Shown here: piece by piece, positions 62,394-64,000 of the stretch
How the letters are laid out: each line of letters begins with the position of its first letter
Position numbering within the stretch: the first letter of the stretch is position 1
Assembly: GCF_000711735.1 (NCBI RefSeq)
Contig: NZ_JONL01000001.1
Coordinates: 372,001 to 436,000 of the forward strand
DNA from: Maridesulfovibrio frigidus DSM 17176
GTDB taxonomy: Bacteria; Desulfobacterota; Desulfovibrionia; Desulfovibrionales; Desulfovibrionaceae
Direction of reading: 5' to 3'
DNA: 64,000 nt
Notes under the pieces: generated by a model
The model's input: the letters and a program-made list of their open reading frames with translations, nothing else
The model's database searches: none
Told to the model about the DNA's origin: nothing
Program-made: the position numbers and the translations under genes

Positions 62394-63509
62394 TTAAACT
62401 CCTGCGATGAAAAATATTACGGCAAAAAGGCCATCAAACACGGCGATAAGAATAATGCCGCTGACCACGGCACTTGTAGTCGAATCACCAACGGCACTCG
62501 CACCGGATTTAGTAACTAAACCGCGCTGACAACCGATTCCGGCAACAAGAACACTGAAAACAAAAGCCTTAACCATGCCACCTGAAAAATCTATCCACGA
62601 GACATTCTGAAATACCCTGCTGGTAAACGTTGTAAGAGGATAGCCCATCGAGAGCATTACTAATGCTCCGCCCACAAGGGACATGAAATTAAAAAACAAT
62701 GTCAAAAGAGGAGTAACAAAAATTGTAGCGAGAACCCGTGGAACAACTAAAAAGCTCACAGGATTAAGGCCCATGGTGCTTAATGCGTCCAGCTCTTCAT
62801 TAACCTTCATGGTGCCGATTTCCGCAGCGAAAGCTGACCCGGTTCTACCTGCAAGCAAAATGGCAGTCACCATCGGCCCAAGCTCTCTGAACATAACCAG
62901 CCCCAACATATTCGGCACAAATATTTCACCGCCAAATCGCTGGAGAGAAACTGCAGATTGGAAGGACATGATCAGTCCCATCAAAAAACCAATGAGCAAA
63001 ATAATAGGTAAACCGTCCACCCCGACCTTTTCAGCAGTCAGCCAAAAGTCAGGCCAACGCAAACGATGTCGACCGCTCATAGTATCCCGCACAGCCAGAA
63101 CACAATTCCCAGTAAACTCAACCTGCTCCCTGAAATCTGTACCGATCTCCTGAGCAGATTTTCCAACCGACGAGATCCAGCCAGCCAAACCGACAGGTTT
63201 ATCAATAGTGTCTTTAGAAGGGGCAGCTTTTTCAACATCGAATAATTCGAGAAATTTACTAAATTCAGAGTCCAACCCATTAATGCTTAAAGTTTTACCA
63301 CTTTCTCGGCATAGGGCTTCCATCATCATAAAAAGAGCCGCACCACCACCATCCATATATTCTACATTAGAACAATCGATAGAGGTCGCACCTGCAGAGA
63401 CAGCAGATCGCGCCTGTTCCCACACTTCCCCCGCACCTTCAGCATCAAGCCGGCCGGAGAGCTTTAATGAGCTACCTGATTTCTCAAGTTTTACGAGTCC
63501 AAAAACCAT
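62394..63509 (-). CDS. mlaE: MlaE-type permease with N-terminal STAS domain
   Basis: 371 residues. An N-terminal STAS domain (about 1-95; SLKLSGRLDAEGAGEVWEQA, SIDCSNVEYMDGGGAALF), a linker, then the MlaE permease (about 125-371) with LIGFLMGLIMSFQSAVSLQR, ELGPMVTAILLAGRTGSAFAAE, LDALSTMGLNPVSFLVVPR and five to six membrane segments. In E. coli the STAS protein MlaB is a separate subunit; here it is fused. First gene of the four-gene operon. The start at 63509 is an ATG. Confidence 0.93.
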   Translation of the reverse strand: MVFGLVKLEKSGSSLKLSGRLDAEGAGEVWEQARSAVSAGATSIDCSNVEYMDGGGAALFMMMEALCRESGKTLSINGLDSEFSKFLELFDVEKAAPSKDTIDKPVGLAGWISSVGKSAQEIGTDFREQVEFTGNCVLAVRDTMSGRHRLRWPDFWLTAEKVGVDGLPIILLIGFLMGLIMSFQSAVSLQRFGGEIFVPNMLGLVMFRELGPMVTAILLAGRTGSAFAAEIGTMKVNEELDALSTMGLNPVSFLVVPRVLATIFVTPLLTLFFNFMSLVGGALVMLSMGYPLTTFTSRVFQNVSWIDFSGGMVKAFVFSVLVAGIGCQRGLVTKSGASAVGDSTTSAVVSGIILIAVFDGLFAVIFFIAGV

Positions 63510-63609
63510 ATATCCTTCGGAGTTTTACTTTTATAATCATTAATTTCAAAAGCTAACAGGAGCACGAAAGAAAGTGAAGCTTGAATTCCGTTACTAAGAA
63601 CTTTGAACA

Positions 63610-63643
63610 AAAAAAGGGGACCGCATCTGCAGTCCCCTTTTTT
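63610..63643. terminator. Intrinsic terminator downstream of the aldehyde dehydrogenase gene
   Basis: Stem aaaaaggggac (63612-63622 region) with gtccccttttt (about 63632-63642), 9-10 base loop; T-run on both strands. It closes the minus-strand gene ending at 63668. Confidence 0.85.
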
Positions 63644-63667
63644 AAAGTAATTTATCTTAATTGTTAT

Positions 63668-64000
63668 TTATGCAACCCAATCATCATCTTCGGAGATTGG
63701 TGCAAATCCGCGACGCATAGTGTTTTCACATACTAAACGCGGATCCATGAACTGGAGCAGGTAATCTGGTCCGCCAGCCTTTGAACCGACACCTGACATT
63801 TTAAACCCACCGAAGGCGTGCCTTTCAACAAGAGCGCCAACACTTGGCTTATTCAAGTACAAGTTGCCAACTCTAAACTCTTTCGTTGCGTATTCCAGAT
63901 TCTTAGGACTTCTGGAGTAAACTGCTCCGGTAAGAGCAAAACGAGTGGAGTTAGCAATATCTACAGCTTCAGCGAAGTCACTGGCTTTCATTACGGCTAG
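63668..64000 (-). CDS. Delta-1-pyrroline-5-carboxylate dehydrogenase / PutA-type enzyme, C-terminal part
   Basis: Only the last 110 residues are in the window; the frame stays open to base 64000 (LAV before the first Met), so the gene begins further on. RFALTGAVYSRSPKNLEYA, RVGNLYLNKPSVGALV and HAFGGFKMSGVGSKAGGPDYL are the C-terminal NAD-binding and oligomerisation motifs of glutamate semialdehyde dehydrogenases (PruA or the PutA C-terminal half). Proline to glutamate catabolism. Whether a proline dehydrogenase domain is fused cannot be seen. Confidence 0.85.
   Translation of the reverse strand, partial: LAVMKASDFAEAVDIANSTRFALTGAVYSRSPKNLEYATKEFRVGNLYLNKPSVGALVERHAFGGFKMSGVGSKAGGPDYLLQFMDPRLVCENTMRRGFAPISEDDDWVA

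Noticed and set aside
1-64000. CRISPR arrays, tRNA or rRNA genes, IS elements, prophage
   Set aside because: No regularly spaced repeats, cloverleaf sequences, rRNA segments, transposases or phage genes were found while reading; very short or degenerate remnants could be missed.

Overview
The window reads as a chromosomal segment of a marine, motile, anaerobic deltaproteobacterium of the Desulfovibrio/Maridesulfovibrio type. The evidence is the alternative siroheme-to-heme route (ahbC, hemB, ahbD and a siroheme decarboxylase subunit) typical of sulfate reducers, a polar-flagellum style flagellin/fliD/fliS block with sigma-28 and sigma-54 promoters, the rpsB-tsf-pyrH-frr-uppS and cdsA-dxr-rseP blocks, and moderate, AT-leaning base composition with dense intrinsic terminators. 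No IS element, prophage, CRISPR array, rRNA or tRNA gene was seen. These taxonomic statements are inference from gene content.

Layout. 1-3.0 kb: the tail of a TPR protein, a cysteine-rich DUF3795 protein and phosphoglucomutase. 3.1-14.9 kb (minus strand): a chemosensory-type cluster with a hybrid histidine kinase, CheB, a CheA-receiver fusion, two CheW-type proteins and a CheR-TPR methyltransferase, followed by a lytic transglycosylase and a TPR protein with two degenerate GGDEF-like domains; no chemoreceptor gene is present. 15.0-18.5 kb: panC, metK and two hypotheticals. 18.6-20.7 kb: a REP-like element and a spore-photolyase-like radical SAM gene overlapping a ParB-like gene. 20.8-26.5 kb: an EF-G-like GTPase, PlsC, RNase J and an FAH-family enzyme.

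26.5-40.8 kb holds the translation/isoprenoid/envelope superoperon (rpsB-tsf, pyrH-frr-uppS, cdsA-dxr-rseP-tsaB). Between uppS and cdsA, where many proteobacteria are contiguous, it is interrupted by about 6 kb: four unrecognised exported proteins, two of them lipoproteins, transcribed as one unit, and a convergent GAF/HD-GYP gene. Two leader RNAs look structured: a two-hairpin leader before rpsB and a promoter-to-terminator unit of about 155 nt plus further hairpins before pyrH.

40.9-49.7 kb: flagellin, fliD, fliS, two glycosyltransferase-like genes that may decorate flagella, a zinc-ribbon/Yip1 membrane protein and an OmpA-type lipoprotein. 50.0-54.7 kb: the heme cluster ending in rpe. 54.8-58.4 kb (minus): a fatty-acid-hydroxylase-like membrane protein, an unusual exported Gly/Ser/Asn-rich protein, a TPR lipoprotein and a DUF445 protein. 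58.6-63.5 kb: a PAS-GGDEF diguanylate cyclase converging on an Mla-type lipid transport operon (STAS-MlaE, MlaF, MlaD, auxiliary lipoprotein). The window ends inside a delta-1-pyrroline-5-carboxylate dehydrogenase-like gene.

The best candidates for something undescribed are the four-gene envelope module inside the superoperon (30.9-34.6 kb), the ParB/photolyase-like pair (18.7-20.7 kb), the structured leaders of rpsB and pyrH, the exported protein at 55.7-56.7 kb, and the histidine-proline repeat tail of AhbD.
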